Part shown: positions 35,778-44,954 of the stretch, one piece after another
How the letters are laid out: each line of letters opens with the position of its first letter
Position numbering within the stretch: position 1 is the first letter of the stretch
DNA from: Paenibacillus alba
GTDB taxonomy: Bacteria; Bacillota; Bacilli; Paenibacillales; NBRC-103111
Length of the DNA stretch: 64,000 bases
NCBI RefSeq assembly: GCF_013204855.1
Contig: NZ_JABMKZ010000018.1
Coordinates: forward strand, 88,754-152,753
Direction of reading: 5' to 3'
The notes under the pieces: generated by a model
Seen by the model: the letters and a program-made list of their open reading frames with translations, nothing else
What the model was told of the DNA's origin: nothing
The model's database searches: none
Made by a program: the position numbers and the translations under genes

Positions 35778-36043
35778 ATTTTTGAAATCACAACAGATGC
35801 TAGTATTCCCAAGATAGAGATCCAAAAGAAATAAGATTTAACAATCCTTCCCACGGATGAATCCTGAAGTTTAAACAGTTTCTTCGGACTGTGCTCCATA
35901 TTCAAATCGGTCACAGCGCCATGGATCCCATCCAAGCCAGTTACCTTGGTAAATCCTTGGTTTAGCATCCCTTTTGCCACACAAGTAATCAACAATAAGA
36001 CCAGGGAACCCATGAATAAATAATTAGATATCTCTATGAGCAT
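35774..36043 (-). CDS. Small two-span membrane protein, 89 residues
   Basis: Starts at ATG 36043 (MLIEISNYLFMGS), 6 nt after GAGGAGGAAG. A hydrophobic segment at residues 7-25 and a second near the C-terminus (FFWISILGILASVVISKI) frame a polar loop (TDLNMEHSPKKLFKLQDSSV). The family is not recognised. The stop overlaps the VanW start (ATGA), so the two proteins are made together and may act together at the membrane. An upstream in-frame ATG at 36100 has no ribosome binding site. Confidence 0.7.
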   Translation of the reverse strand: MLIEISNYLFMGSLVLLLITCVAKGMLNQGFTKVTGLDGIHGAVTDLNMEHSPKKLFKLQDSSVGRIVKSYFFWISILGILASVVISKI

Positions 36044-36110
36044 GATGTCTTCCTCCTCGTATGATGACCTGTATTTATCATAATTTGGAAAATAATCCAA
36101 GTCAACTCAT

Positions 36111-36150
36111 AAAAAAAAAGCACCTCAGCCTGAAGCTAAAGTGCTTTTCA
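36111..36150 (-). terminator. Terminator of the aminotransferase gene
   Basis: On the minus strand AAAAGCACTTTAGC pairs imperfectly with GCTGAGGTGCTTTT and is followed by a run of nine T. It lies just after the aminotransferase stop. Confidence 0.85.
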
Positions 36151-36154
36151 TTAG

Positions 36155-37351
36155 TTAGGCATTTTGCAGATAGGACTCCATGGCTTTCCCTAACTTCTGC
36201 ATACCCAGAATCGTGTTCGCACGATCGGTATGCGTGTAGTTCAGGCGCATTGTGTTATACTGCGGATTTTCGGCGAAAAACGTAGATCCTGGAACAAAGG
36301 CTACGCCTTCTTTAACGGCAATTTTGAGCAAATCCTCAGCACGGATATGTTCTGGAAGCTCTACCCAGATAAACATGCCGCCTTTCGGCTCTTCCCATTT
36401 CAATCCAGGCCAGTTCAGCTCTGCCAGCAGACCTGACATGAACTTCATGCGATCGTGATACTGCTCACGAATCAGGGAGATATGCGCATCAAGATCAAAA
36501 TTCTCTAGCAAATGATACAGTGTCTGCTGATCAATCGTGCTGGAATGCAGATCAGCCGATTGCTTGAAACGGGCAATTTGGCGGATGATCGTCTCGTCAC
36601 CGATAACCCATCCTGAGCGGAACGCAGGTGCAACGGTTTTGGAGAACGTGCTCGTGTATACGACATTTCCGCCTTCTGCTTTACCGCCAAGCGAGAAAAC
36701 CGTCGGGTAGCTTTCATTCTCGTCGAATTGAATCTCTCCATACGGATCATCTTCCAGAATGAGCACATCCGCGCCGCGGCAAATATCCAGCAAGCCTTGA
36801 CGGCGTTCCAAACTCCATGCACGACCAGCCGGGTTGGAAAACGTAGGAATAACATAAACCATTTTCGGGTTGTACTGCTTGATTTTAGCTGACAAATCCT
36901 CAAGAATCATCCCGTCATTATCGCTGTCTACGGAGTAAATCTTGGCTCCTTTGGCTTGAAAAACTTGAATGGCAGCCAAGTAAGTCGGACTTTCCACCAA
37001 AATGATATCGCCTTCATCAATGTACACACGTGTCAGCAGATCAATCGCTTGCTGGGAACCAGTCGTCAGCAGCATCTCATCCGGAGTTACATGCATGTTC
37101 TTGGCAGCCATCCGTTTGCAAAGAGACTCACGCAGTGGCTTGTAGCCTTCTGTCAGCCCGTATTGCAGCGCGGATTTGCCGCCTTCAATAACACGTTTGA
37201 ACGCATCGCTAACCGCATCCAACGGGAAAAACTCTTCCGCAGGCAATCCGCCGGCAAAAGAAATGATCGAACTGCCTTGCGTCAGCTTGAGAATTTCTCT
37301 GACTGCCGAGGATGAGAAGCCTTCCAACGATTTCGAAAATCGATATTTCAT
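36155..37351 (-). CDS. PLP-dependent aminotransferase (class I/II, fold type I)
   Basis: A roughly 398-residue aminotransferase. It opens with FSSSAVREILKLTQGSSIIS and has SFAGGLPAEEFFPLDA, the hallmark of the 2-aminoadipate/MocR-like aminotransferase group. The PLP lysine is in TSTFSKTVAPAFRSGWVIGD (about residue 235), NPAGRAWS carries the conserved Asn, and LNYTH follows near the C-terminus. It sits directly downstream of leuA, 60 nt after a stem-loop, so a role in leucine, valine or another branched-chain transamination is plausible but unproved. The start is set at ATG 37351 (MKYRFSKS) after AAAGGA; ATG 37363 overlaps that site. Confidence 0.88.
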   Translation of the reverse strand: MKYRFSKSLEGFSSSAVREILKLTQGSSIISFAGGLPAEEFFPLDAVSDAFKRVIEGGKSALQYGLTEGYKPLRESLCKRMAAKNMHVTPDEMLLTTGSQQAIDLLTRVYIDEGDIILVESPTYLAAIQVFQAKGAKIYSVDSDNDGMILEDLSAKIKQYNPKMVYVIPTFSNPAGRAWSLERRQGLLDICRGADVLILEDDPYGEIQFDENESYPTVFSLGGKAEGGNVVYTSTFSKTVAPAFRSGWVIGDETIIRQIARFKQSADLHSSTIDQQTLYHLLENFDLDAHISLIREQYHDRMKFMSGLLAELNWPGLKWEEPKGGMFIWVELPEHIRAEDLLKIAVKEGVAFVPGSTFFAENPQYNTMRLNYTHTDRANTILGMQKLGKAMESYLQNA

Positions 37352-37380
37352 AAATGGACGCATCCTTTCACATTTGTAGA

Positions 37381-37417
37381 AAGCACCCCTCCTCTTGCAT
37401 GGAGGCGAGGTGCTTAT
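37381..37417 (-). terminator. Stem-loop between leuA and the aminotransferase gene
   Basis: On the minus strand AAGCACCTCGCCTCC pairs with GGAGGGGTGCTT around a short loop, with a brief TTC tail. It probably attenuates read-through from leuA. Confidence 0.6.
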
Positions 37418-37425
37418 CCGGTTGA

Positions 37426-38973
37426 TTATATCAACGTAACGTTGCTTCTGTTGCTGGTTGGGGTTTTGCGTTTCTCGATGAGCCTGTTCACTGCATCCAA
37501 ATAAGCTTTGGCGCTTGCTTCGAGGATATCCGTCGAAATACCACGTCCTTGAACGGACACATCGTTTTGTTTCAACACAACGTGAACTTCGCCGAGCGCA
37601 TCTTTCCCGTGGGAAACGGATTTGATGGAGTAGTCGTCCAGCTCCACCTCTTCCTTCGTTGCTTTGTCAATCGCATTGTAAATGGCATCAACCGAGCCGT
37701 TGCCGACTGCGCTTTCTGCGACTTCACTGCCATCTTCGAAGCGCACGTGAACAGTTGCCGTTGGCGTCATTTGGTTGCCGTACGTCACTTGAAGCGTTCC
37801 GAGTGCGAAAACTTCCGGCGTCTCGATCAACTTCTCTTCGATCAGCGCGCGAATATCCTCGTCTTCGACTTGCTTCTTGCGATCCGCCAAATCCTTGAAC
37901 TTGGCGAAGGCCGTGTTCACTTGCTCGTCTCCGAGATCGTAGCCGAGGTCGATCAGCTTCTCACGGAACGCATGGCGTCCGGAGTGTTTACCCATCACGA
38001 GCTTGCTTTCCTTGACACCGATGGTCTCTGGGGAAATAATCTCGTAGGTCGTTTTCTCTTTGAGCATCCCATCCTGATGGATGCCGGACTCATGCGCGAA
38101 CGCGTTGGCGCCGACGATCGCCTTATTGCCTGGCACCACCATACCAGTCAGCTTGCTGACCAAACGGCTGGTGCGGTAAATCTCTTTCAACACAAGCGAG
38201 GTCTTGGCTTGGTAGAAATCTTGGCGCGTTTCGAGCGCCATGACAACTTCCTCGATCGAGGTGTTGCCTGCGCGCTCGCCGATGCCGTTGATGGTGCCTT
38301 CGATTTGATCGGCACCATTCAGAACGGCTGCCAGCGCGTTGGCTGTAGCCATGCCGAGATCGTCATGGCAGTGCGCGCTGAGCTGAATCTTCTCGACGCC
38401 AGGCACCTGCTCCTTGACGACTTTGAAGATGTTCCCGTAATCATAAGGCGTCATAAAGCCGACGGTATCCGGAATATTGACGACAGATGCTCCGGCCTTT
38501 ACAGCCATCGCCGTTACTTCAACGATGAAATCAAGCTCTGTGCGACCTGCATCCTCAAGGGAAAACTCAATTTTGCTGAAATATTTCTTCGCATATTTAA
38601 TGGCAGCTTCCGCGGCTTCCAGCACTTGGTGCTTCTCCATCCGCAGCTTATGCTGGCGGTGAATCGGCGATGTTGCCAGGAATAGATGGATACAAGGGTC
38701 CACAGCGCCCTTCAGCGCTTCGCGAACAGCCTCAATATCATTCTCCCGCGAACGGGACAAACCGATGACAGAGGCATTCTTGATAGCTCTGGCAACGGCG
38801 TTAACGCCAGCCAAATCGCCTGGCGATGCCGCTGGGAAACCAGCCTCCATGCGATCGACCCCTAGCTTCTCCAGCTGCAGCGCGATTTCGACCTTCTCCT
38901 GCATATTCAGGTTCACACCTGGCGATTGCTCTCCGTCTCTGAGCGTTGTATCAAAGATGTAGATTTTGCGCAC
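37426..38973 (-). CDS. leuA: 2-isopropylmalate synthase
   Basis: A 515-residue enzyme that condenses acetyl-CoA with 2-oxoisovalerate, the first committed step to leucine. The catalytic TIM barrel starts IYIFDTTLRDGEQSPGVNLN and contains the metal-binding HCHDDLGMA segment and the NGIGERAGN loop. The C-terminal LeuA dimer domain (about 390-500) is the leucine-feedback allosteric part. Translation starts at GTG 38973, 9 nt after AGGAGG; the nearby ATG is out of frame. It follows ilvC on the same strand, with two strong stem-loops between them. Confidence 0.96.
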   Translation of the reverse strand: MRKIYIFDTTLRDGEQSPGVNLNMQEKVEIALQLEKLGVDRMEAGFPAASPGDLAGVNAVARAIKNASVIGLSRSRENDIEAVREALKGAVDPCIHLFLATSPIHRQHKLRMEKHQVLEAAEAAIKYAKKYFSKIEFSLEDAGRTELDFIVEVTAMAVKAGASVVNIPDTVGFMTPYDYGNIFKVVKEQVPGVEKIQLSAHCHDDLGMATANALAAVLNGADQIEGTINGIGERAGNTSIEEVVMALETRQDFYQAKTSLVLKEIYRTSRLVSKLTGMVVPGNKAIVGANAFAHESGIHQDGMLKEKTTYEIISPETIGVKESKLVMGKHSGRHAFREKLIDLGYDLGDEQVNTAFAKFKDLADRKKQVEDEDIRALIEEKLIETPEVFALGTLQVTYGNQMTPTATVHVRFEDGSEVAESAVGNGSVDAIYNAIDKATKEEVELDDYSIKSVSHGKDALGEVHVVLKQNDVSVQGRGISTDILEASAKAYLDAVNRLIEKRKTPTSNRSNVTLI

Positions 38974-39067
38974 CCATGGTCACCTCCTAAAGGATTCGAT
39001 TGTTCCATTAATCCTCGATAACTAACCTTGACCGTTACGTTCTTCAGCATTTGTCTCCGATCGTTTC

Positions 39068-39120
39068 TTGAAAACGTGTCCCCTCATCCAATTAAACAAA
39101 TGGTCGGGACACGTTTTCAA
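39068..39120 (-). terminator. Long perfect stem-loop between ilvC and leuA
   Basis: TTGAAAACGTGTCCC and its exact 15-nt complement are separated by 23 nt. There is no T run, so it may be an RNA-processing or attenuation structure and not a simple terminator. Confidence 0.5.
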
Positions 39121-39223
39121 ATACGAACGCTACGCTTCTCCGACAAACACTGAGCCCTACACTAGGCTGTTCTTCGTAGAATTAAAAGTCACATTTATAA
39201 TCTTTACTCGTCTGTATAGTATT

Positions 39224-39265
39224 CACAGGGAGTGATTGGGAAATTCTCCTCAATCACTCCCTGTG
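39224..39265 (-). terminator. Stem-loop after ilvC
   Basis: CACAGGGAGTGATTG pairs perfectly with CAATCACTCCCTGTG over a 12-nt loop, 36 nt after the ilvC stop. No T run follows on the minus strand. Confidence 0.6.
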
Positions 39266-39301
39266 GAATGGTGTAGCTATGGAATTTGTCAGGATGACGA
39301 A

Positions 39302-40294
39302 TTATTTTTTGATCCAGTGCATCATTTCGCGCAGTTCTTTACCAACCACTTCGATTGGGTGCTCTGCTTCATTGCGGCGAGTTGCGTTCATGAACGCGAA
39401 GTTGGATTGGTTTTCCAAGATGAAGTCGCGAGCGAATTTACCTTGTTGAATATCCGTAAGAACAGCTTTCATCGCTTTTTTCGTTTCAGCTGTAATGATG
39501 CGAGGTCCAGTTACATAGTCACCGTACTCAGCTGTGTTGGAGATGGAGCTGCGCATGGAAGCAAGTCCGCCTTCATACATCATGTCAACGATCAATTTCA
39601 GTTCGTGCAGACACTCGAAGTAAGCCATTTCTGGTGCATAACCAGCTTCAACCAATGTTTCGAAACCAGCTTTAACCAGTTCAGAAGCACCACCGCAAAG
39701 AACGGCTTGCTCACCGAACAAATCGGTTTCTGTTTCTTCACGGAAGGAAGTTTCGATAACCCCTGCGCGTGTACAGCCGATACCTTTTGCATAAGCAAGA
39801 CCGATTGCTTTTGCGTTGCCAGTAGCGTCTTTTTCGATTGCGATCAAGCCAGGAACGCCAAAGCCTTCAACGTACGTACGACGTACCATGTGACCTGGGG
39901 ATTTCGGAGCTACCAAGAATACATCTGTACCTTCAGGAGCTACGATTTGTCCGAAATGGATGTTGAAACCGTGGGAGAACATGATCGCTGCGCCTTGTTT
40001 CATGTTCGGTTGAATGGACTCACGGTATACGCGAGCTTGCGTCTCATCCGGCATCAAGATTTGGATCACGTCAGCGCGACGTGCTGCTTCTTCAACAGAA
40101 ACAACTTCAAAACCATCGTTTTTCGCAGCGTTCCAAGAACGGCCTTCACGAAGTCCGATAATAACGTTCAATCCACTGTCACGCAAGTTTTGTGCTTGTG
40201 CGTGCCCTTGGGAACCGTAACCAACCACTGCAATCGTTTTACCTTTAAGTACCGCTAAGTCTGCATCTTTTTCATAATAAGTAGTAACTGCCAT
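39302..40294 (-). CDS. ilvC: Ketol-acid reductoisomerase (class I)
   Basis: A 330-residue NADPH-dependent enzyme that isomerises and reduces acetolactate or acetohydroxybutyrate on the way to valine and isoleucine. The Rossmann motif is VVGYGSQGHAQAQNLRDSG; the KARI domain has GCTRAGVIETSFREETETDL and FGEQAVLCGG, with the Mg-binding Asp/Glu. AGGAGG precedes the ATG. It is the third gene behind the T-box, 193 nt after ilvN; that gap has a dyad-rich stretch with CTTTAAAGCGC. Confidence 0.97.
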   Translation of the reverse strand: MAVTTYYEKDADLAVLKGKTIAVVGYGSQGHAQAQNLRDSGLNVIIGLREGRSWNAAKNDGFEVVSVEEAARRADVIQILMPDETQARVYRESIQPNMKQGAAIMFSHGFNIHFGQIVAPEGTDVFLVAPKSPGHMVRRTYVEGFGVPGLIAIEKDATGNAKAIGLAYAKGIGCTRAGVIETSFREETETDLFGEQAVLCGGASELVKAGFETLVEAGYAPEMAYFECLHELKLIVDMMYEGGLASMRSSISNTAEYGDYVTGPRIITAETKKAMKAVLTDIQQGKFARDFILENQSNFAFMNATRRNEAEHPIEVVGKELREMMHWIKK

Positions 40295-40487
40295 TCGAAT
40301 AAATCCTCCTTTGATATGATGAATCCGTAATTGTCTACCCCTTGAGTGGGTGTTTCAACGATTTACCCTTCTGAAGCAAGCGAGCGCCAACATCGCCAGC
40401 GATCATCCTTTTAAAGCGCTAAAGAGTACGCCGCTGAAAGCCCCACTCAAGGAGGCTAACCTACTTTTCAACGTTGTTATGAATCTA

Positions 40488-40979
40488 TTATCTTACTGAA
40501 CCGCGAATCATGGCTGTAGCCCCTGTACGGGAAAGCTCACGAATGCCGTATGGACGAAGCAATTCAACCATAGCATCTATTTTATCTGAATCTCCGACAA
40601 CTTGCACGATAATTGAAGCTGGCCCGATATCTACAACCGCTGCGCGGAACGTTTCGACAATTCCGAGAATTTCCGGACGCATAATTGGTTCTGCATTTAC
40701 TTTAATAAGGGCAAGCTCTCTGGCTACCATCGGGTTCGCGCTCAGATCAACGACTTTAATGACGTCAATCAGCTTGTACAATTGCTTGGAAATTTGCTCC
40801 AGCGTATTGTCATCCCCCGTTGTTACAATCACCATCCGGGAAAGCCCGAGTTCTTCGGACTCCCCAACAGTGATGCTTTCGATATTAAAGCCACGGCGTC
40901 CGAACAATCCGGATACACGCTGCAGAACACCTGGCTGATTGTTTACGAGTACGGAAACTGTATGTTTAGTAGTTGTCAT
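40488..40979 (-). CDS. ilvN: Acetolactate synthase small (regulatory) subunit
   Basis: A 163-residue protein whose N-terminal ACT domain starts HTVSVLVNNQPGVLQRVSGL and continues FGRRGFNIESITVG, which binds valine for feedback inhibition. The C-terminal part (PEILGIVETFRAAVVDIGPA) activates the large subunit. The start overlaps the ilvB stop as ATGA, so the two subunits are made in step. Confidence 0.96.
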   Translation of the reverse strand: MTTTKHTVSVLVNNQPGVLQRVSGLFGRRGFNIESITVGESEELGLSRMVIVTTGDDNTLEQISKQLYKLIDVIKVVDLSANPMVARELALIKVNAEPIMRPEILGIVETFRAAVVDIGPASIIVQVVGDSDKIDAMVELLRPYGIRELSRTGATAMIRGSVR

Positions 40980-42721
40980 TCCGAATCCCCCATTAACATG
41001 TCACTAATTGTATCGCCGGCTTTAACCATCGGGAACACGTTCTCTCCTTTAGGTACGACGAAATCAATAACGACAGGACCTGGTGTGTCGAGTGCTTCCT
41101 GCCATGCTCTTCTAGCTTCTTCTTTCGTCGTTGCCCGCAGGCCTTTCACGCCGTAAGCTTCTGCCAGCTTTACGAAATCCGGGCTGCCAGCCAAATCAAT
41201 GTGGCTGTAGCGGTTCTCGTAAATGATTTCCTGCCACTGGCGAACCATGCCGAGTACTTGGTTGTTAATAATAACAACTTTCACCGGAATGTTGTTAATC
41301 GCACAGATCGCAAGTTCTTGCGCACACATTTGAACGCCGCCATCTCCATTAATGGAAACGACGAGTTTGTCCGGGTTCCCCATTTGAGCGCCGATCGCGG
41401 ATGGGAATCCGAAGCCCATCGTACCGAGTCCGCCTGAGGTAACCAATGAGCGCGGGTTTTTGAAACGATAGAATTGCGCAGCCCACATTTGGTGCTGTCC
41501 AACGTCTGTCGTGATGATCGCTTCGCCCTTGGTCGTCTCACTGATCATTTCAACAACGAATTGCGGCTTCAATTCCGTTTCGGTATCCCCGTATTTCAAA
41601 GGGAACTTCACTTTATTGTCTTGAAGCTCTGCAATCCACGCCTCGTTCTTCGCAGGCTTTGCTTTCGTATTGGCGTAAGCCAGTACGGCTTTTACGTCGC
41701 CAACGCAAGGGATATCCGTTTTCACGTTTTTGCCGATTTCCGCTGGATCCACATCGATATGCGCGATAACTTTTACTTTTGGCGCAAATCCATCTAAATT
41801 CATCGTCACACGATCATCGAATCGGGAACCGATGGAGATTAATAGATCCGCGTTTTGAATCGCCGTATTCGCTGTATAGGTTCCATGCATCCCCGGCATG
41901 CCGAGCCACAGCTCATGCGCGCTAGGGAAGCCGCTTAGGCCAAGCAAAGTTGTCGCAACCGGAATGCGAGTTTTGTTAACAAACTCAATCAGTTCCTCGG
42001 AAGCATCGGAGTAAACAACGCCGCCGCCTGCGATAATAACCGGACGCTCTGCCTCTTCAATCGCTTTGATCAGCTTATCCACTTGCAGTTTGTTTGGCTG
42101 CACCGTAGGGTTGTAGCCGCGGATGCTAACATCTGTAGCTGGTTTAAATATCGTTTTATGAGCGGAGACATCCTTTGGTATGTCAATGAGAACCGGACCC
42201 TTACGACCTGAGTTGGCAATATGGAACGCTTCATGAATGATGCGCGGCAGGTCGTTGACATCTCTAACCAAGTAGCTGTGTTTCGTAATCGGCATCGTAA
42301 TACCGGTAATATCCGCCTCTTGGAAAGCATCCGTACCAATGAAGTTTGTAGCTACGTTCCCTGTAATCACGACTAACGGAACAGAATCCATATATGCAGT
42401 AGCAATTCCTGTGACGAGGTTGGTTGCCCCCGGTCCGGAAGTTGCGATACAAACACCAACTTTGCCTGTGGAACGAGCATATCCATCCGCTGCGTGAATG
42501 GCGCCTTGCTCATGTCTTGTCAACAAGTGATTAAAATCATCAAAACCATGCATCGCATCATAGATGTACAATACAGCGCCGCCAGGGTATCCAAAGACGC
42601 AGTCCACACCCTCCAGCAATAAGCTTCTCAGCAAAATTTCAGAGCCTGTAATCAGGTCTGGCTGTGTCAGCTTTTCAATCAGTTCTTCTTTGGAGCGTTT
42701 TGGTTCAGTTTGAACATTCAT
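40976..42721 (-). CDS. ilvB: Acetolactate synthase large (catalytic) subunit
   Basis: A 581-residue ThDP- and FAD-dependent enzyme that makes acetolactate from pyruvate. Motifs: VFGYPGGAVLYIYDAM with the downstream catalytic Glu in RHEQGAIHAADGYA, and the ThDP motif GDGGVQMCAQELAICAINNI. The N-terminal extension is short and there is no transit peptide. GGAGG lies before the ATG. It is the first gene of ilvB-ilvN-ilvC, preceded by a T-box leader with an intrinsic terminator, so it should be expressed when branched-chain aminoacyl-tRNA is scarce. Confidence 0.97.
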   Translation of the reverse strand: MNVQTEPKRSKEELIEKLTQPDLITGSEILLRSLLLEGVDCVFGYPGGAVLYIYDAMHGFDDFNHLLTRHEQGAIHAADGYARSTGKVGVCIATSGPGATNLVTGIATAYMDSVPLVVITGNVATNFIGTDAFQEADITGITMPITKHSYLVRDVNDLPRIIHEAFHIANSGRKGPVLIDIPKDVSAHKTIFKPATDVSIRGYNPTVQPNKLQVDKLIKAIEEAERPVIIAGGGVVYSDASEELIEFVNKTRIPVATTLLGLSGFPSAHELWLGMPGMHGTYTANTAIQNADLLISIGSRFDDRVTMNLDGFAPKVKVIAHIDVDPAEIGKNVKTDIPCVGDVKAVLAYANTKAKPAKNEAWIAELQDNKVKFPLKYGDTETELKPQFVVEMISETTKGEAIITTDVGQHQMWAAQFYRFKNPRSLVTSGGLGTMGFGFPSAIGAQMGNPDKLVVSINGDGGVQMCAQELAICAINNIPVKVVIINNQVLGMVRQWQEIIYENRYSHIDLAGSPDFVKLAEAYGVKGLRATTKEEARRAWQEALDTPGPVVIDFVVPKGENVFPMVKAGDTISDMLMGDSE

Positions 42722-42774
42722 TGTGATCCTCCTCTCGAAAAGTCAGTTCATGTGAAACGTTAAGCTTTTTTAAA

Positions 42775-43110
42775 AATAAGAAAAACCCCTATTCATCCCG
42801 CACACGCAATAAGCGTGTTAAACGGGACGAAAGGGGTTCAAGCTTCCGTGGTACCACCCAAGTTTGCTACGTACTTCACAGTCCATAGCCTTAGCAGGTA
42901 TGCTCATGAATGAACAATACCCTCAGCACGATAACGTGTGCTTTTCCGATTCTCCCTACGGCATGCAAATCTGCATGTTTCAGGAAAACAGCTCCGAGGT
43001 GACTTCGTACGTAAGGGATTAAGGCGATGGTTTCAGCAGGTCCAACGCTCTCTGCGCATAAGTGCCCTTATTACTTCTTCCTCTTCATAGCCGATTCATT
43101 AATGTTGCTT
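42775..43110 (-). promoter_or_regulatory. T-box riboswitch leader of ilvB-ilvN-ilvC
   Basis: The minus strand has the T-box core TGGGTGGTACCACGG (42846-42860), followed by a terminator: AACCCCTTTCGTCCCG pairs with CGGGATGAATAGGGGTT and ends in TTTTTC (42781-42838). Upstream sequence has stem I features (GAAGAGGAAGAAGTAATAAG and an AG-rich GCAGAGAGCG segment). The specifier is probably CUC (Leu), in CACCTCGGAG near 43000, although I assign it only from position. Uncharged tRNA binding would disrupt the terminator. Confidence 0.9.
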
Positions 43111-43307
43111 CAGCATCATTGAATATGATTTAGAGATAATTATATGCATCCCCCGAACATTAGTCAATAGTTTGATTAAGAAACTGATCAATAAATTGTT
43201 CCGGTTAAGAAAACATCTATCCAGCTTCACAAAAATGCATCCAGTGACACCATATGCCGCTCTCCCTCATCACGTTCAATTTCCTCTGCGGATATTCCAT
43301 TATAAGC

Positions 43308-43336
43308 TTGACAACTAGCAGGTTTCAAAATATAGT
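43308..43336 (+). promoter_or_regulatory. Consensus sigma-A promoter of the tetR gene
   Basis: TTGACA (43308-43313), a 17-nt spacer and TATAGT (43331-43336). Transcription should start near 43343, about 40 nt before the GTG start and just ahead of the palindrome at 43355. Confidence 0.8.
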
Positions 43337-43354
43337 AAACCTATCGGAATTACA

Positions 43355-43374
43355 TTAACTGACTCGTCAGTTAA
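43355..43374. promoter_or_regulatory. TetR-type operator palindrome
   Basis: TTAACTGAC-TC-GTCAGTTAA has perfect 9-bp arms. Placed just downstream of the promoter start point and before the tetR gene, it is a likely autorepression site. Confidence 0.75.
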
Positions 43375-43382
43375 GAGAAGAG

Positions 43383-44021
43383 GTGTTATCACTGCCTATA
43401 TCGCCGGACCAAGATCAGAACCGCCGTCAGCAGTTAATGAAAGGCGCCCTTGAGTTATTCGCACGCAAAGGTTATCACAGTACGAAAATATCTGATGTGG
43501 TTAAATCAGCCGGGGTGTCACAAGGAACTTTTTATTGGTACTTTCCAAGCAAAGAAAAGCTCGCCATCGACTTGATCGAAGAGGGTAGAGAGAAGCTAAG
43601 GAAAGTAATCGAGCAAGGCTACCGCAAGCATGCAGGTACAGTTGACGACATGATTCATTCGTCCGCCCGTCTACTGACCGATTTATTCGAATTCGCCGAC
43701 GAGAACCGATATTTGATGGCGCTGCTGCTGATCAAAGGCCAAGGTACGGACCCACCGGTCCAAGAAGCCGTTTCGCAAACGTGGATCGCGTTCGAGGAAG
43801 CGTTCAAGGTCAATGTCGCGCGTGCCATCGAATTAGGCATGCTGCCCGGTTCCAAGGATTTGAATATTCGAGTCAACATACTGGTCGCATTATTTACGGG
43901 CGTGCTGTCCAAATGGCTGTTCGGGCCTATGCACGACGTCGATTTCCAGTCGCCTTATACTTCTTCCGAAATGGCCGAGGAAACGGCAAGGTTTGAAATT
44001 CGCGGTTTATTGGGAAGCTAA
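43383..44021 (+). CDS. TetR-family transcriptional regulator
   Basis: A 212-residue regulator starting at GTG 43383. The helix-turn-helix lies at residues about 18-60: MKGALELFARKGYHSTKISD, VVKSAGVSQGTFYWYFPSKE, then KLAIDLIEEG. The C-terminal ligand domain is of unassigned specificity. It is preceded by a consensus promoter and a perfect palindrome, suggesting autoregulation, and it leads a row of four genes (binding protein, permease, ATPase, peptidase) that it probably controls. Its ligand may be the imported amino acid or peptide. Confidence 0.9.
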   Translation: MLSLPISPDQDQNRRQQLMKGALELFARKGYHSTKISDVVKSAGVSQGTFYWYFPSKEKLAIDLIEEGREKLRKVIEQGYRKHAGTVDDMIHSSARLLTDLFEFADENRYLMALLLIKGQGTDPPVQEAVSQTWIAFEEAFKVNVARAIELGMLPGSKDLNIRVNILVALFTGVLSKWLFGPMHDVDFQSPYTSSEMAEETARFEIRGLLGS

Positions 44022-44060
44022 AAACACCCATTACATTCATTACTAACAGGAGGCCACATC

Positions 44061-44927
44061 ATGAACACACAGACTAAGAAACTATTCAAATCCGTCTCGC
44101 TGGTCGGAGCTATCGTCATCGCGCTGACGGGATGCGCAAGCAAACAATCCCCTTCCTCATCTCCGGTCAATACGGCGACAAACACGCCGGCCGCGACGAC
44201 TGCGTCATCAAACCTGCTGGAAACGATTAAGAAAAACGGTAAAATTCGCATCGGCTTGATGGGCACATACGCCCCGTACAACTTTTTGAACGACAAAAAA
44301 GAAGTCGATGGCTTTGACGCCGACGTCGCCAAGCAAGTCGCTAAACGCATCGGCGTACAGGCCGAATTCATCACTGGCGAATTTTCCGGGCTCATTGAAG
44401 GACTGCAAAAAGATAAATACGACGCGCTGATCAGTCAGGTAACTATCACAGACGACCGGAAAAAAACGATGGATTTTTCCACGCCGTACATTAAAAACTC
44501 TGTTAGCATCGTCGTGAAAGCCGACAATACGACCATCAAATCGCTCGAAGACTTCAAGGGCAAAAAGATCGGTGTAGGCCTTGGGACAAACGATGAAAAA
44601 TATTTGCGTGAAGTCGCTCTTCCGAAGGTCGGCAACTTTGAAATTCCCACCTACAACGACGTCATCACGTCATTGACGGACCTGAACGTTGGCCGAATTG
44701 ATGCGACCATCAACAACATGTTTGCCATTCAGCCGCTGGTTGAAAAAAACAATTTTAAAATCAAAGCGGTAGGACAGCCTATTAAGGAAGATTTCGCCGG
44801 AATCGCGATTCGCAAAAATAATCAAGAACTGCTCGACGCGCTGAACAAGGCGTTGGACGATATGAAAACTGACGGCACGTTCAAGGAAATTTTCAAAAAA
44901 TGGTTTGGGGTCGACCCGACGATTTAA
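44061..44927 (+). CDS. Polar amino-acid ABC transporter substrate-binding lipoprotein
   Basis: A 288-residue lipoprotein with lipobox ALTGC (Cys25) and a Ser/Thr/Pro linker. The SBP_bac_3 fold is seen in GKIRIGLMGTYAPYNFLNDK, EVDGFDADVAKQVAKRIG, the LIEGLQKDKYDALISQ segment and TDLNVGRIDATINN. It binds a polar amino acid or cystine-like ligand outside the membrane. AGGAGG precedes the ATG. It starts 39 nt after tetR and has the permease gene 27 nt downstream. Confidence 0.92.
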   Translation: MNTQTKKLFKSVSLVGAIVIALTGCASKQSPSSSPVNTATNTPAATTASSNLLETIKKNGKIRIGLMGTYAPYNFLNDKKEVDGFDADVAKQVAKRIGVQAEFITGEFSGLIEGLQKDKYDALISQVTITDDRKKTMDFSTPYIKNSVSIVVKADNTTIKSLEDFKGKKIGVGLGTNDEKYLREVALPKVGNFEIPTYNDVITSLTDLNVGRIDATINNMFAIQPLVEKNNFKIKAVGQPIKEDFAGIAIRKNNQELLDALNKALDDMKTDGTFKEIFKKWFGVDPTI

Positions 44928-44954
44928 TCGGCAGGAACGGGAGAGAAAGCATGC

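Noticed and set aside
34932..36043. Vancomycin-resistance cluster
   Set aside because: Only VanW and an unknown membrane protein are present; no vanH, vanA or vanX-like gene and no VanRS pair is adjacent.
37549..38685. Long plus-strand frame opposite leuA
   Set aside because: It is antisense to a clear leuA and has low-complexity, His/Cys/Arg-rich composition without a ribosome binding site.
39236..40258. Long plus-strand frame opposite ilvC
   Set aside because: Antisense shadow of a conserved gene; many Phe/Cys/Ser residues and no homologous pattern.
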